NCBI RefSeq assembly: GCF_029210395.1 | Contig: NZ_JARGDP010000001.1 | Coordinates: 109,200 to 173,199, forward strand | Length of the DNA stretch: 64,000 nt | From: Petrocella sp. FN5 | GTDB lineage: Bacteria > Bacillota > Clostridia > Lachnospirales > Vallitaleaceae | Reading direction: 5' to 3' | Translations under genes and position numbers: made by a program | The notes under the pieces: model-generated | Databases searched by the model: none | Told to the model about the DNA's origin: nothing | The model's input: only the letters and a program-made list of their open reading frames with translations | Shown here: positions 53,223-63,214 of the stretch, piece after piece | How positions within the stretch are numbered: position 1 is the stretch's first letter | Layout: each line of letters starts with the position of its first letter

Positions 53223-55376
53223 ATGGATATTTATAAGGCATTGCAGAAAGAATTTTCAATACAGAGCTGGCAGGTGGAAAACACAGTCAAGTTAATTGAT
53301 GAAGGCAACACCATACCATTTATTGCAAGATATAGGAAAGAAATAACAGGATCATTGACCGATGAACTATTAAGAGATTTATTTGATCGTTTGTCCTATT
53401 TAAGAAATTTAGAGCAGAAGAAAGATCAAGTCATTGCCACGATTCAGGAACAAGGCCAACTGACAGATGCCCTTAAAATAAAAATAAATCAAGTACAAAC
53501 CTTAGTAGAGATTGAAGATATTTATAGACCATATAGACCCAAAAAGAAAACAAGAGCCACTGTTGCAAAAAGTAAGGGATTAGAACCCTTTGCGATGTTT
53601 ATCTTATTACAGCAGGAGAATATATCCATAGATGAAGAAGCAAAAAAATATGTGGATTCAGAAAAAGAAGTGCTAACAATTGAAGAAGCCATAGCCGGTG
53701 CCAAAGATATTATTGCAGAAAGTATAGCGGATGATGCTGACTATAGGAAATACATAAGAAATCAAAGCTTTGAACTAGGTATGATTCAATCAAAAGCAAA
53801 AAAGAATCAAGCGGCATCTGTTTTTGAGATGTATTACGATTATGAAGAAAGTATAAAGAAAGTAGCGCCACATAGAATTCTTGCCATAAATCGAGGTGAG
53901 AAAGAAAAGATACTGAATGTTAAAGTTATCGTACCAGAAGAACGGTTTATTCAGTACCTGTGTCTAAAGGTAATAAAAAACTCAAACAGCACATACGCTG
54001 AACCCATAAGAGAAGCAATAAGTGATGCATATAAACGATTGATTGCGCCCTCAATAGAAAGAGACATTCGAAATGAGTTGAGCGAAAAAGCTGAAGAAGG
54101 TGCCATAGATGTTTTTGGGAAAAATCTTACCCAATTGCTTATGCAAGCACCTATATCCGGGAAGGTGGTTTTAGCACTGGACCCTGCCTTTAGAACAGGT
54201 TGTAAGTTTGCTGTTATCACTGGAAACGGTAAGGTACTTGAAACCGGTGTTGTTTATCCAACAGAACCTCATAACAAAGTAGAAGAAGCAAAAATAAAAT
54301 TAAAACCCTTGATAGAAAAACATAAAGTACAATTAATTGCCATAGGTAATGGTACTGCGTCTAGAGAAACAGAACTTTTTGTGGCAGATATGTTAAAAGA
54401 GATTAAGGCAAACATTCAATATATCATAGTTAACGAAGCAGGGGCATCGGTTTACTCAGCATCAAAACTTGGAACAGAAGAGTTTCCAGAATTTGATGTG
54501 GCGCTTAGAAGTGCTGTATCCATTGGTAGAAGGCTTCAAGATCCGTTAGCCGAGCTGGTAAAAATCGATCCTCAAAGTATAGGTGTTGGACAATACCAAC
54601 ATGATATGAATCAAAAAAGATTGGCTGAGGCATTGACAGGCGTGGTAGAAGATTGTGTTAACAAAGTAGGTATAGACTTGAATACAGCATCGCCATCACT
54701 ACTTGCATATATATCCGGTATTAGCAAACCTTTGGCAAAAAACATTGTAGCTTATAGGGAAAAAGTAGGCGTCTTCAAAAACCGAAAAGAGCTATTAAAA
54801 GTACCTAAGTTAGGGCCAAAAGCCTATGAGCAGTGTGCAGGTTTCTTGAGGATTCAGGGCAGTAAGAACATACTCGATCAAACAGGTGTTCATCCGGAAA
54901 GCTATGATGTGGCGACTAAGCTACTAGAAAAACTTGGCTTATCTTTGCAGGACATCCATGAAAGAAAAGTCCAAATTAGTAAAAAAGTAAGTAATTTTGA
55001 AGTTTATGCAAAGGCGCTTGAGGTAGGGATTCCTACACTGACAGACATAGTTAAAGAATTAGATAAGCCAGGGCGTGACCCGAGAGATGAGATGCCATCT
55101 CCGATTCTACGTGTTGATGTATTGGATATGAAAGACCTTAAAGAAGGTATGATATTAAAAGGCACCGTGCGAAATGTTATTGATTTTGGTGTTTTTGTAG
55201 ATATTGGGGTACATCAAGATGGTTTGGTACATATCTCTCAAATGACGGACCGTTATATTAAACATCCTTTAGAAGTGGTATCCGTTGGGGACGTGGTTGA
55301 AGTACAGGTCATGAAAATCGAGATAGAGAAAAAACGTATAGGTTTAACCATGAAAATCAACAATGGTAAATCATAG
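53223..55376 (+). CDS. tex: Tex-family RNA-binding transcription accessory protein
   Basis: A 717-residue cytoplasmic protein. It has an N-terminal helical Tex domain (IPFIARYRKEITGSL), a YqgF/RNase H-like domain (about 320-450, LALDPAFRTGCKFAVI), two helix-hairpin-helix motifs (about 490-560, DLNTASPSLLAYISGI), and a C-terminal S1 RNA-binding domain (about 635-710, VRNVIDFGVFVDIGVHQDGLVHISQM). The family binds RNA and nucleic-acid structures and influences transcription; the precise job is poorly defined. AAGGAG precedes ATG 53223. Length and domain order are standard. Confidence 0.96.
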   Translation: MDIYKALQKEFSIQSWQVENTVKLIDEGNTIPFIARYRKEITGSLTDELLRDLFDRLSYLRNLEQKKDQVIATIQEQGQLTDALKIKINQVQTLVEIEDIYRPYRPKKKTRATVAKSKGLEPFAMFILLQQENISIDEEAKKYVDSEKEVLTIEEAIAGAKDIIAESIADDADYRKYIRNQSFELGMIQSKAKKNQAASVFEMYYDYEESIKKVAPHRILAINRGEKEKILNVKVIVPEERFIQYLCLKVIKNSNSTYAEPIREAISDAYKRLIAPSIERDIRNELSEKAEEGAIDVFGKNLTQLLMQAPISGKVVLALDPAFRTGCKFAVITGNGKVLETGVVYPTEPHNKVEEAKIKLKPLIEKHKVQLIAIGNGTASRETELFVADMLKEIKANIQYIIVNEAGASVYSASKLGTEEFPEFDVALRSAVSIGRRLQDPLAELVKIDPQSIGVGQYQHDMNQKRLAEALTGVVEDCVNKVGIDLNTASPSLLAYISGISKPLAKNIVAYREKVGVFKNRKELLKVPKLGPKAYEQCAGFLRIQGSKNILDQTGVHPESYDVATKLLEKLGLSLQDIHERKVQISKKVSNFEVYAKALEVGIPTLTDIVKELDKPGRDPRDEMPSPILRVDVLDMKDLKEGMILKGTVRNVIDFGVFVDIGVHQDGLVHISQMTDRYIKHPLEVVSVGDVVEVQVMKIEIEKKRIGLTMKINNGKS

Positions 55377-55418
55377 AACAAGATTAGGTGAATCATAGGA
55401 ATAGTATAGGAGGTTGTT

Positions 55419-55961
55419 ATGGCAAAAGAAATAAAGGTATCAGGGAAACTGATTGTAAAAGACGTGGTTACGTTCATGTTTTATCATAATTATAGCAGAT
55501 GGGGTGGGCGCTTAACGGCACTGCTAGGTGTAGGTGGGCTTATATTGGCACCGATATTTTTAATCAATAAGGACATATTAAGTGCATTAATATTTGCCTT
55601 TTTAGCCTTTGCATATATTGTTGTAACACCTCTAGACTTCTATGCGAAAGCGAGACGTCAAATTCACATGAATCCTGTTTTTAAAAATAAAATGACTTTT
55701 ATCTTTGAGGAAGACATGTTGAAAGTAAAGCTTTATACTGGGGCATCACAAATTGCATGGCGAGAAGTCATCAAGGTTGTTATGCTTAAAGAAATAATAT
55801 TTGTTTATTTACAAGATAATCATGCTTTAATTGTTCCGAAAAGAAATTTCTTGAAAAAAGAGGATTATGATACAGTTAGAAGACTTATAGAAGACAAAAA
55901 ACTGTCTATACACAAGGATAAAAGAATGGAAGAAAAATTAAATGACCAAGATAGTCTATGA
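55419..55961 (+). CDS. YcxB-like membrane protein
   Basis: A 180-residue protein with two closely spaced membrane helices (about residues 32-50 and 54-72) and a C-terminal YcxB-like soluble domain (about 85-165: KMTFIFEEDMLKVKLYTGAS, IAWREVIKVVMLKEIIFVYL, ALIVPKRNFLKKEDYDTVRRL). No enzymatic role is known for this fold. AGGAGG precedes ATG 55419. The gene overlaps tsaE by 20 bases, so it is cotranscribed with the t6A genes, though a functional link is not evident. Confidence 0.85.
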   Translation: MAKEIKVSGKLIVKDVVTFMFYHNYSRWGGRLTALLGVGGLILAPIFLINKDILSALIFAFLAFAYIVVTPLDFYAKARRQIHMNPVFKNKMTFIFEEDMLKVKLYTGASQIAWREVIKVVMLKEIIFVYLQDNHALIVPKRNFLKKEDYDTVRRLIEDKKLSIHKDKRMEEKLNDQDSL

Positions 55962-56379
55962 ATCAAAAACAGAAGCAGAAACCCAAGTTATTGGGGAGAC
56001 CTTAGGGAAGGCAGCAAAATCGGGTGAGATATATTGTTTAGATGGAGAACTGGGTGTTGGCAAAACTGTTTTTACAAAAGGTTTTGCGAGAGGTCTACAA
56101 ATCCATGATCATGTAACAAGTCCGACATTCACCATTATGAATATATATGAAAATGGACGGTTGGATTTTTACCATTTTGACGTTTATAGAATAACGGATC
56201 CCTATGAGTTAGATGAAATTGGATATGAAGATTATTTCTATGGGCAAGGTGTAACCATGATTGAATGGGCATCACGGATAGATGAGCTCATTCCAAAAGA
56301 GGCCAAATACATTACCATTAAAAAGGACTTAAGCAAAGGCCTCGATTATAGAACTATTACCATAGAAGAAGGTGAATAA
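55942..56379 (+). CDS. tsaE: tRNA t6A synthesis ATPase TsaE
   Basis: A 145-residue P-loop protein with Walker A GELGVGKTVFTKGFARGL, switch region SPTFTIMNIYE, Walker B-like FYHFDVYRI and MIEWASRIDELIP. It acts with TsaB and TsaD to put threonylcarbamoyl on A37 of ANN-decoding tRNAs. It starts within the YcxB-like gene and its stop abuts the tsaB start. The short protein length (145) is normal. Confidence 0.95.
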   Translation: MTKIVYESKTEAETQVIGETLGKAAKSGEIYCLDGELGVGKTVFTKGFARGLQIHDHVTSPTFTIMNIYENGRLDFYHFDVYRITDPYELDEIGYEDYFYGQGVTMIEWASRIDELIPKEAKYITIKKDLSKGLDYRTITIEEGE

Positions 56380-57093
56380 ATGAAAGTGTTGGCAATAGAG
56401 AGTTCGGCTATGGTTGCAGGTGTAGCGATTATAGAAGACACTAAGATTATTGGCGAGTTTATTCTAAACAACAAAAAAAATCATGCACAAACGATTATGC
56501 CAATGCTAAATTCTCTTAAGAAACAGTTGAATTTGGATTTATCAACCTTGGACGCTATTGCAGTCTCAAATGGACCGGGATCTTATACCGGTCTTAGAAT
56601 CGGTAGTGCCACAGCAAAAGGATTAGCTCATGTACTGGGGGTTCCAATCATAGGAATATCCACCATTGAGAGTTTGGCTCATAACATTCAGGCAACAGAT
56701 AGCATCATATGTCCCATGTTGGATGCCAGAAGACAGCATGTTTTTTCGGGTGCTTTTGCATATGAGGATAATATATTGAGGAACATAATAACCATAGATC
56801 AGATGGGTGTGTTGGATATGTTAGAGAAAATTAGTACATATAATAAACCCATCCTATTTTTGGGAGATGGATTTGAAGCACATGAAAGTATCATTCGTAG
56901 CTATCTTTTGGAAGATAGAATCAGAGTTGCAAGGGCCATTGAATTTTTACCAAGGGCCAGTACATTAGGGTTTTTAGCTATAGAAAAATATAAAAAAGGT
57001 GAATGGGAGGATTATTTGACCCATCAACCCAATTACTATAGATTGTCTCAAGCAGAACGAGAATATGAGGAAAAGATGAATGGAAATTCGTAA
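56380..57093 (+). CDS. tsaB: tRNA t6A synthesis protein TsaB
   Basis: A 237-residue ASKHA-fold protein. The N-terminal VLAIESSAMVAGVAII and the family motif VSNGPGSYTGLRIGSATAKGLA (about 64-85) identify it; it dimerises with TsaD and lacks its catalytic metal site. It overlaps rimI by 14 bases, giving the common tsaE-tsaB-rimI order. tsaD lies 4.3 kb downstream on the same strand. Confidence 0.94.
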   Translation: MKVLAIESSAMVAGVAIIEDTKIIGEFILNNKKNHAQTIMPMLNSLKKQLNLDLSTLDAIAVSNGPGSYTGLRIGSATAKGLAHVLGVPIIGISTIESLAHNIQATDSIICPMLDARRQHVFSGAFAYEDNILRNIITIDQMGVLDMLEKISTYNKPILFLGDGFEAHESIIRSYLLEDRIRVARAIEFLPRASTLGFLAIEKYKKGEWEDYLTHQPNYYRLSQAEREYEEKMNGNS

Positions 57094-57520
57094 AATACTT
57101 GAAAAAGATGTGGAGCAGATATATACTATAGAGTTGGAAGCTTTTTCATCGCCTTGGACTAGAGAATCTATTCTGATGGAAGTCATCAGTCCGAGAAGTC
57201 ATTATCTTGTTATGGAGAATGAGGACGAAATAATTGGTTATGCAGGTTTGTGGAAAATATTTGACGAAGGACATATCACCAACATCGCTGTTAAAAAAGG
57301 TTTTCGAAACAGGGGATTAGGATTGCTCCTAATGGAACAGCTTATGGACCATGCAAAAGAAAATCAAATCAAAAAACTGACACTTGAAGTAAGATGTAGT
57401 AATTTTCAAGCATTGAAGCTATATAAAAAGCTTGGTTTTGCTGAAGCGGGACGTCGGAAAGGTTTTTATGACCTTCCCAAAGAAGATGCCATTATTATGT
57501 GGAAAGAGCAACTTAAATAA
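57080..57520 (+). CDS. rimI: Ribosomal protein S18 N-acetyltransferase-like (GNAT)
   Basis: A 146-residue GNAT acetyltransferase. The acetyl-CoA-binding signature VKKGFRNRGLGLLLMEQL (about 73-92), LTLEVRCSNFQALKLYKKLGF and AGRRKGFYDLPKEDAIIM mark the RimI group, which acetylates the N-terminal alanine of S18 in E. coli. The neighbourhood with tsaB is usual. Actual substrates in clostridia may be broader. Confidence 0.92.
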   Translation: MEIRKILEKDVEQIYTIELEAFSSPWTRESILMEVISPRSHYLVMENEDEIIGYAGLWKIFDEGHITNIAVKKGFRNRGLGLLLMEQLMDHAKENQIKKLTLEVRCSNFQALKLYKKLGFAEAGRRKGFYDLPKEDAIIMWKEQLK

Positions 57521-57537
57521 TATGAACAGTTTTTCAC

Positions 57538-57565
57538 TTGAATTCCAAAAGAATTGTGATACAAT
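57538..57565 (+). promoter_or_regulatory. Promoter of tkt
   Basis: TTGAAT (57538-57543), 16 bases, TACAAT (57560-57565). Confidence 0.55.
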
Positions 57566-57619
57566 GCTAGTGGAAGATGCTCAGAGTAGGAACTGACCAT
57601 ACATATCAAGGAGGTAATT

Positions 57620-59602
57620 ATGAAGGAAATAGATACATTATTGATTAACAGTATTCGTATTTTGTCAGCTGAAGCTGTGCAAAAAGCGAACTCAGGACAC
57701 CCGGGACTCCCTATGGGCGCAGCACCCATGGCTTATGAATTGTGGGCTAACCACATGAACCATAATGGAAAAGATCCAAACTGGATTAATAGAGACCGTT
57801 TTGTCTTATCTGCTGGACATGGATCCATGTTGCTTTACTCATTATTACACTTGTTTGACTATGGATTGACCATAGATGACATTAAGTCATTTAGACAATG
57901 GGACAGTAAAACACCTGGGCATCCGGAATTCGGACACACAGTTGGTGTTGAGACAACAACAGGTCCACTGGGGGCAGGATTTACAAATGCGGTTGGTATG
58001 GCCATGGCAGAAGCGAATCTTGCGGTCAGATTCAACAAAGATCAATTAGATATAATTAACCATTACACTTATACAATAGTTGGTGACGGTTGCTTAATGG
58101 AAGGCATTACCTCAGAAGCGGCATCCCTTGCTGGTACTCTCAGACTTGGTAAACTTATTACACTATATGATTCAAACAGTATCACCATCGAAGGTAGCAC
58201 GGACTTAGCTTTTACAGAAGATGTTGGCGCACGTTTTAAAGCTTATGATTGGGAAGTCATTGAAGTTGAAGATGGAAATGACCCAGTAGCTATAGGCTTA
58301 GCGATAGAAAAAGCAAAGCAAAATCTTAACCAACCATCACTCATTATTATAAAAACATTAATCGGTCATGGATGTCCTGCTAAAGAAGGTAAGCACAGTG
58401 CCCATGGAGAGCCATTAGGTGATGACAACATTGCTGCAACTAAAAAGAATTTAGGTTGGACTGAGTCAGAGAGCTTTACTTTGCCGAAAGAAGTCTATGA
58501 ACACATGACAAGCATTAATAAAAAAGGTGTTATAGCTCAAGAAGCATGGCAAAACAAGTATGAAGAATACAAGGAAAAATATCCTGAACTTGCTCTTGAA
58601 CTCGAAAGCCAGCTAAACGATGAACAAGATTTAAGTGCTTTGGACGATGATGCCTTTTGGACATTTGATGAAAAACCAAATGCAACGAGATCTATTTCAG
58701 GAGAAGTCATACAAAAACTTGTCAAAATTATTCCAAATCTATTTGGAGGTGCAGCAGACCTAGCACCTTCAACCAAAACATATATGAATGGACAAGGCGA
58801 TTTTTCGGCGGATCATTATGAAGGTATGAATATTCATTTTGGTGTTCGTGAATTGGCAATGGCAGGTATAGGCAATGGCATAAGTATTCACGGTGGCTTT
58901 AAAGCTTTTGTTTCTTCGTTTTTTGTCTTTAGTGATTACATGAAGCCAATGGCAAGACTATCAGCAATCATGAACCAACCATTAACCTATGTTTTAACCC
59001 ATGATAGTATTGGTGTAGGAGAAGATGGTCCAACCCATCAGCCAATAGAGCAGTTATCTATGCTAAGAACAGTACCAAATTTTACAACATTTAGACCGGC
59101 AGATGCCAAAGAAGTAGCAGCGGCTTGGTACTATGCTGTTACGAATAAGAATAGACCTACAGCTATTGTGCTGACCAGACAGAATGTTCCTTATTATAAA
59201 GAAACAGGAAAAGAAGCCTTAAAAGGCGGCTATATCTTATCGGATTCTAATCAGTCAATCCCAGACTTGATTCTCATGAGTTCAGGCTCAGAAGTGGAGT
59301 ATGTTTATGAGGCGGCAAAAAAACTAAGGTCAGAGGGTATGGATGTCAGGGTGGTCAGTATGCCAGCTATGAATCTATTTGATGAACAATCAGTAGCTTA
59401 TAAGGAAGCCGTATTACCAAAAGAATGTCGAAGGAGAATTGCCATTGAAGCAGGTGCAACAGCTATTTGGTATAAATATGTCGGTTTAGATGGTAAAGTG
59501 CTTGGTATAGACACTTTTGGAGCTTCAGCACCAGGTTCGAAAGTATACGAAGCTTACGGTATTACAACAGATGCGGTATATAAAGCAGCAAAAGAACTTT
59601 AA
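57620..59602 (+). CDS. tkt: Transketolase
   Basis: A 660-residue thiamine-diphosphate enzyme of the pentose phosphate path, moving two-carbon ketol units between sugar phosphates. It carries [18 protein letters not shown] at the start, the ThDP motif [38 protein letters not shown], and in the second domain [36 protein letters not shown] and [15 protein letters not shown] lies seven bases before ATG 57620. It is monocistronic with its own terminator. Confidence 0.96.
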   Translation: MKEIDTLLINSIRILSAEAVQKANSGHPGLPMGAAPMAYELWANHMNHNGKDPNWINRDRFVLSAGHGSMLLYSLLHLFDYGLTIDDIKSFRQWDSKTPGHPEFGHTVGVETTTGPLGAGFTNAVGMAMAEANLAVRFNKDQLDIINHYTYTIVGDGCLMEGITSEAASLAGTLRLGKLITLYDSNSITIEGSTDLAFTEDVGARFKAYDWEVIEVEDGNDPVAIGLAIEKAKQNLNQPSLIIIKTLIGHGCPAKEGKHSAHGEPLGDDNIAATKKNLGWTESESFTLPKEVYEHMTSINKKGVIAQEAWQNKYEEYKEKYPELALELESQLNDEQDLSALDDDAFWTFDEKPNATRSISGEVIQKLVKIIPNLFGGAADLAPSTKTYMNGQGDFSADHYEGMNIHFGVRELAMAGIGNGISIHGGFKAFVSSFFVFSDYMKPMARLSAIMNQPLTYVLTHDSIGVGEDGPTHQPIEQLSMLRTVPNFTTFRPADAKEVAAAWYYAVTNKNRPTAIVLTRQNVPYYKETGKEALKGGYILSDSNQSIPDLILMSSGSEVEYVYEAAKKLRSEGMDVRVVSMPAMNLFDEQSVAYKEAVLPKECRRRIAIEAGATAIWYKYVGLDGKVLGIDTFGASAPGSKVYEAYGITTDAVYKAAKEL

Positions 59603-59612
59603 AATATTACAA

Positions 59613-59656
59613 TAGCTGCCCTCCGGTTGATTGGTTCAACAAGAGAGGCAGCTTTT
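59613..59656 (+). terminator. Terminator after tkt
   Basis: AGCTGCCCTC pairs with GAGAGGCAGCT (one bulge), followed by TTTTCTT. Confidence 0.78.
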
Positions 59657-59704
59657 CTTATAATTTTGATGCGCTAGAACCTTAGAGATATTTATGTTAT
59701 AATA

Positions 59705-59733
59705 TTGACACTAAAACCAATAGTAAATAAAAT
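59705..59733 (+). promoter_or_regulatory. Promoter of rnz
   Basis: TTGACA (59705-59710), 17 bases, TAAAAT (59728-59733). The palindromic repeat that follows would fall at the start of the mRNA. Confidence 0.6.
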
Positions 59734-59734
59734 C

Positions 59735-59782
59735 GTTAAAGTTTCAAAACTAAGATTCTCTTAACAGTTTTGGCACTTTAGC
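59735..59782. repeat. Interspersed palindrome, copy B
   Basis: 59735-59752 pairs with 59765-59782 (14 of 18 Watson-Crick pairs, some wobbles). The left arm matches 48564-48583 almost exactly (GTTAAAGTNTCAAAACTAAG), and the right arm resembles the AGTTTTGACACTTTAA of copy A. Confidence 0.65.
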
Positions 59783-59807
59783 TAAGATTAGAGAGAGAAA
59801 TAAAACT

Positions 59808-60716
59808 ATGTTAGATTTATGTTTATTAGGAACAGGCGGAATGATGCCATTGCCCAATAGATGGTTAACATCCTTGATGACTAGATACAATGGTAGTAAT
59901 TTATTAATTGATTGTGGTGAAGGCACCCAAATCACTTTAAAACAAAAAGGGTGGAGTTTTAAGGCAATTGATACCATTTGTTTTACACATTTTCATGGTG
60001 ACCATACAAGTGGTTTACCTGGTTTACTCTTAACTATGGGGAATTCAGATCGAAGAGAATCTTTGAAAATCATCGGGCCTAAAGGTGTAAAAAGAGTTGT
60101 TAACGGACTTAGGGTGATTGCACCTGAATTACCTTTTGAGATAGAGTTTATTGAGCTGGAAGAGGATTTTAACCTTATTAATTACAAAGGTTATCAGATT
60201 GAAGCATACAAGTTAAACCATAAAGTGACCTGCTATGGTTATAATATAATTATCAACAGAACCGGAAAATTTGACATGGATAAGGCCAAAGCGGCAGATA
60301 TACCAATCAAATATTGGTCAGTATTACAAAAGGGTGATTCTGTCCTTCATGAAGAGCGGTTGTTAACGCCAGATATGGTATTAGGTGAAGAAAGAAAAGG
60401 CATTAAAGTAAGTTATTGTACAGATACAAGGCCGGTAGACAACATGGTCACACACGTAAAGGAAGCGGATTTATTCATATGCGAAGGTATGTATGGTGAT
60501 CCGGGTGAAGAAAATAAAGCAAAAGAATATAAGCATATGACTTTTTGGGAGGCAGCGGAACTGGCAAAATCGGCGCATGTAAAAATGATGTGGCTGACCC
60601 ATTTTAGTCCGGCTCTTGTAAAGCCAAAAGATTTTGAACATGTGGCACAAAAGATATTTCCAAACAGTTATGTGGCAAAAGATCGACAATCTATGACTTT
60701 AAAGTTCGAAGAATAG
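59808..60716 (+). CDS. rnz: Ribonuclease Z
   Basis: A 302-residue metallo-beta-lactamase nuclease that trims tRNA 3' ends. The two-zinc motif is H61-F-H63-G-D65-H66 (THFHGDHTSGLPG), with further ligands in LNHKVTCYGY, YCTDTRPVDNM and WLTHFSPAL. The position near serine tRNA genes whose 3' CCA is not encoded fits the need for such processing, although rnz acts on all such tRNAs. A palindromic repeat occupies its leader. Confidence 0.94.
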   Translation: MLDLCLLGTGGMMPLPNRWLTSLMTRYNGSNLLIDCGEGTQITLKQKGWSFKAIDTICFTHFHGDHTSGLPGLLLTMGNSDRRESLKIIGPKGVKRVVNGLRVIAPELPFEIEFIELEEDFNLINYKGYQIEAYKLNHKVTCYGYNIIINRTGKFDMDKAKAADIPIKYWSVLQKGDSVLHEERLLTPDMVLGEERKGIKVSYCTDTRPVDNMVTHVKEADLFICEGMYGDPGEENKAKEYKHMTFWEAAELAKSAHVKMMWLTHFSPALVKPKDFEHVAQKIFPNSYVAKDRQSMTLKFEE

Positions 60717-60817
60717 TTTAGTGACTCATATTTTACGCCATTTTTCCGATATATTTATTGAAGGCTTAAAAGTTAAGTCTCGCATATAAATGAAGTTGTT
60801 ATACAAGGAGGATATCT

Positions 60818-61408
60818 ATGAGAAAGATTATTGCCGTGCTGATCCTAATAGGATTAGGTGCCTTATTGATTTTAAATCCAAGCATATACAACAAGAACAA
60901 GGAAGAAGAAGCCAAGCGACTATTTGATGATGTCATTGAAGAAAAAGAAATATTACCTTTGGCAAAAGCCAACACAGGTGTATTGACATTTAATGTTGAA
61001 AAGCTTCAAAAGAGCCCTTATGAGATTATTAAATTCAACACGATGTTGATGAAAGTTATGTATTCAGGAAAGTTAACAGAAGAAGAAATCAGATTACTTG
61101 CAAAAGTTCAAAGGACTTATTATGCAGAAGCTTTATTAGAACTTAATCCAGAAGAAAAACATATGGCGAATATTATTGAAGAGGTTCGAAGAGCCAATGA
61201 AGGTAATGATCACATTGTGGATTATAGAATTTTGTTACCGGAGTATAGTCCAACAGATAATAGATTAGCGTTTGTAAAAGTTGTGTTTATACCAAACAGC
61301 GTGGGAAAAAGTGAAAATATTCAACAACAATATGTATTGGAAAAATCGGACGGGCTTTGGTTTATTAAAGGTTGGGTCCCGGTTGACGATGCGATTACGA
61401 TAGAATAG
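60818..61408 (+). CDS. Membrane-anchored or secreted protein of unknown function
   Basis: A 196-residue protein with an N-terminal hydrophobic helix (residues 4-20, IIAVLILIGLGALLILN) and a soluble domain, probably outside the membrane. No cysteine follows the helix, so it is not a lipoprotein. The C-terminal part (about 125-190, IVDYRILLPEYSPTDNRLAF, VLEKSDGLWFIKGWVPVDD) resembles the NTF2/SnoaL-like or DUF4878-type folds in pattern, but I cannot assign a family. AAGGAGG precedes ATG 60818. tsaD starts 12 bases after its stop, so they are probably cotranscribed. Confidence 0.65.
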   Translation: MRKIIAVLILIGLGALLILNPSIYNKNKEEEAKRLFDDVIEEKEILPLAKANTGVLTFNVEKLQKSPYEIIKFNTMLMKVMYSGKLTEEEIRLLAKVQRTYYAEALLELNPEEKHMANIIEEVRRANEGNDHIVDYRILLPEYSPTDNRLAFVKVVFIPNSVGKSENIQQQYVLEKSDGLWFIKGWVPVDDAITIE

Positions 61409-61420
61409 TAGGGAACAATA

Positions 61421-62440
61421 ATGAAAGAAGAAAAAGAAATGATTATATTAGCCATTGAAACTTCATGTGATGAAACATCCGCAGCAGTAGTGAAAAATGG
61501 CAAAGAAATTCTTAGTAATGCCATATCTTCACAAATAGAATTGCATGCCAAATTTGGTGGTGTGGTTCCAGAAGTGGCATCTCGTAAGCATGTTGAAAAA
61601 ATGAATCCAATTATTGATGAAGCCCTGAACGCGGCAGGGATTACCTTTGCAGATTTAGATGGGGTAGCGGTTACCCATGGCCCTGGATTGATTGGCGCAT
61701 TGCTGGTGGGCGTGGCTGAGGCAAAGGCTATTGCCTTTGCCCTTGATATTCCCTTAATAGGTGTACATCATATTGAAGGTCATATATCTGCTAATTATAT
61801 TGAGCATGATTTAAAACCACCTTTTTTATGTATGGTGGTCTCAGGTGGCCATACGCATTTAGTAGAAGTCAAAGATTATGGAAGTTATAGGATTATCGGA
61901 CGAACTCGGGATGATGCCGTTGGTGAAGCCTATGACAAAGTAGCAAGAAGTATTGGATTGGGTTATCCTGGTGGTCCCAAAATGGATTTATTAGCAAAAA
62001 CGGGTAATGGGAAGGCAATAAACTTCCCAAGAACCTATTTAGAGCAAGGGTCTTACGACTTTAGTTTTAGTGGTATTAAATCGGCCGTCTTAAACTATTT
62101 AAATCAGATGAAAATGAAAAATGAGGCCATCAATGCAGCCGATGTGGCTGCATCATTTCAAGAGGCGGTTATAGAAGTGATTACGAATAAGACAATGATG
62201 GCAGCGAAGAATCTAGGTATGAATAAAATAGCCTTGGCGGGTGGTGTCGCATCGAATAGCCGGCTTCGAGAAGAAATGCAACGAAAAGCGAAAGAAAATG
62301 GCTATGACCTCTATTACCCTTCACCAATTTATTGTACGGACAATGCAGCCATGATTGGTGTGGCGGCCTATCACGACTATAAAAACGGTATTCATCATGA
62401 TATGTCACTTAATGCTTCATCCAATATTCAGTTTGGTTGA
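61421..62440 (+). CDS. tsaD: tRNA N6-adenosine threonylcarbamoyltransferase TsaD
   Basis: A 339-residue catalytic subunit for t6A37. The ASKHA fold opens with [16 protein letters not shown]; the metal is held by H117 and H121 in [12 protein letters not shown]; other motifs are [31 protein letters not shown], and [15 protein letters not shown] near 275. With TsaB/TsaE (55942-57093) the window holds three of the four pathway genes; tsaC is not here. AGGGA lies seven bases before ATG 61421; ATG 61439 is an alternative. Confidence 0.95.
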   Translation: MKEEKEMIILAIETSCDETSAAVVKNGKEILSNAISSQIELHAKFGGVVPEVASRKHVEKMNPIIDEALNAAGITFADLDGVAVTHGPGLIGALLVGVAEAKAIAFALDIPLIGVHHIEGHISANYIEHDLKPPFLCMVVSGGHTHLVEVKDYGSYRIIGRTRDDAVGEAYDKVARSIGLGYPGGPKMDLLAKTGNGKAINFPRTYLEQGSYDFSFSGIKSAVLNYLNQMKMKNEAINAADVAASFQEAVIEVITNKTMMAAKNLGMNKIALAGGVASNSRLREEMQRKAKENGYDLYYPSPIYCTDNAAMIGVAAYHDYKNGIHHDMSLNASSNIQFG

Positions 62441-62504
62441 GATGACGATAGAAAAATCAACATGTTAAGTTAGCATGCTCGGATATTATGAATAAGAGGT
62501 TATT

Positions 62505-63200
62505 ATGGAAATAAATGTAGTAATTCTAGCAGCAGGTATGGGAAAACGAATGCAACATCATGAAAACAAACAGTTTATTCAATTAGCAGGTTATCCGATA
62601 TTGTATCATACGTTGATGATCTTTCAAAAAATGAAAGCAATTCACAACATTCTTCTTGTCGTGAGGGAAGATGAAATGTCCTATGTGGAAAAAAACATAC
62701 TTACTCTAAATGATTTTTCGAAAGTCATAAAAATGGTAAAAGGCGGCAAAGAAAGAGTGGATTCAGTTTACAATGCTTTAAGGTCTATTAAAGGTGAAGG
62801 ATTGGTATTGATTCATGACGGTGCAAGACCTTTTGTCAAAGAAAAAGATATATTAAGACTCATTCAAATGACGCTTGAGTGTAACGCTGCTGTTTTGGGT
62901 GTACCGGTCAAAGACACAATAAAAAGCGTTGATACAAATCATAGGGTTATAAAAACACCGGATCGAAGCTTATTATGGGCCGTACAGACCCCTCAAGCTT
63001 TTGAGTTGAACCTTATTAAACAAGCCTATGAAAGACGACATGCTCACTCTATGGATTTTTGGGATGACGCCATGTTAGTAGAAGAATTAATGAATCATGA
63101 AGTGAAAATGGTGGAAGGTTCCTATGATAACATTAAAATTACCACACCATCTGACTTAGCATATGGTGAATGGATTGCAAAGAACTTAACAAACACTTAA
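62505..63200 (+). CDS. ispD: 2-C-methyl-D-erythritol 4-phosphate cytidylyltransferase
   Basis: A 231-residue enzyme of the non-mevalonate isoprenoid path, transferring CMP from CTP to MEP. The CTP-binding loop is VILAAGMGKRMQHHENKQF; VKGGKERVDSVYNAL, LIHDGARPFV, VPVKDTIKSV and WAVQTPQAFEL are family blocks. It stands without ispF in the window. Its end overlaps no real gene; a short downstream gene begins 14 bases later with its own ribosome site. Confidence 0.95.
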   Translation: MEINVVILAAGMGKRMQHHENKQFIQLAGYPILYHTLMIFQKMKAIHNILLVVREDEMSYVEKNILTLNDFSKVIKMVKGGKERVDSVYNALRSIKGEGLVLIHDGARPFVKEKDILRLIQMTLECNAAVLGVPVKDTIKSVDTNHRVIKTPDRSLLWAVQTPQAFELNLIKQAYERRHAHSMDFWDDAMLVEELMNHEVKMVEGSYDNIKITTPSDLAYGEWIAKNLTNT

Positions 63201-63214
63201 TTTCGGAGGATATT

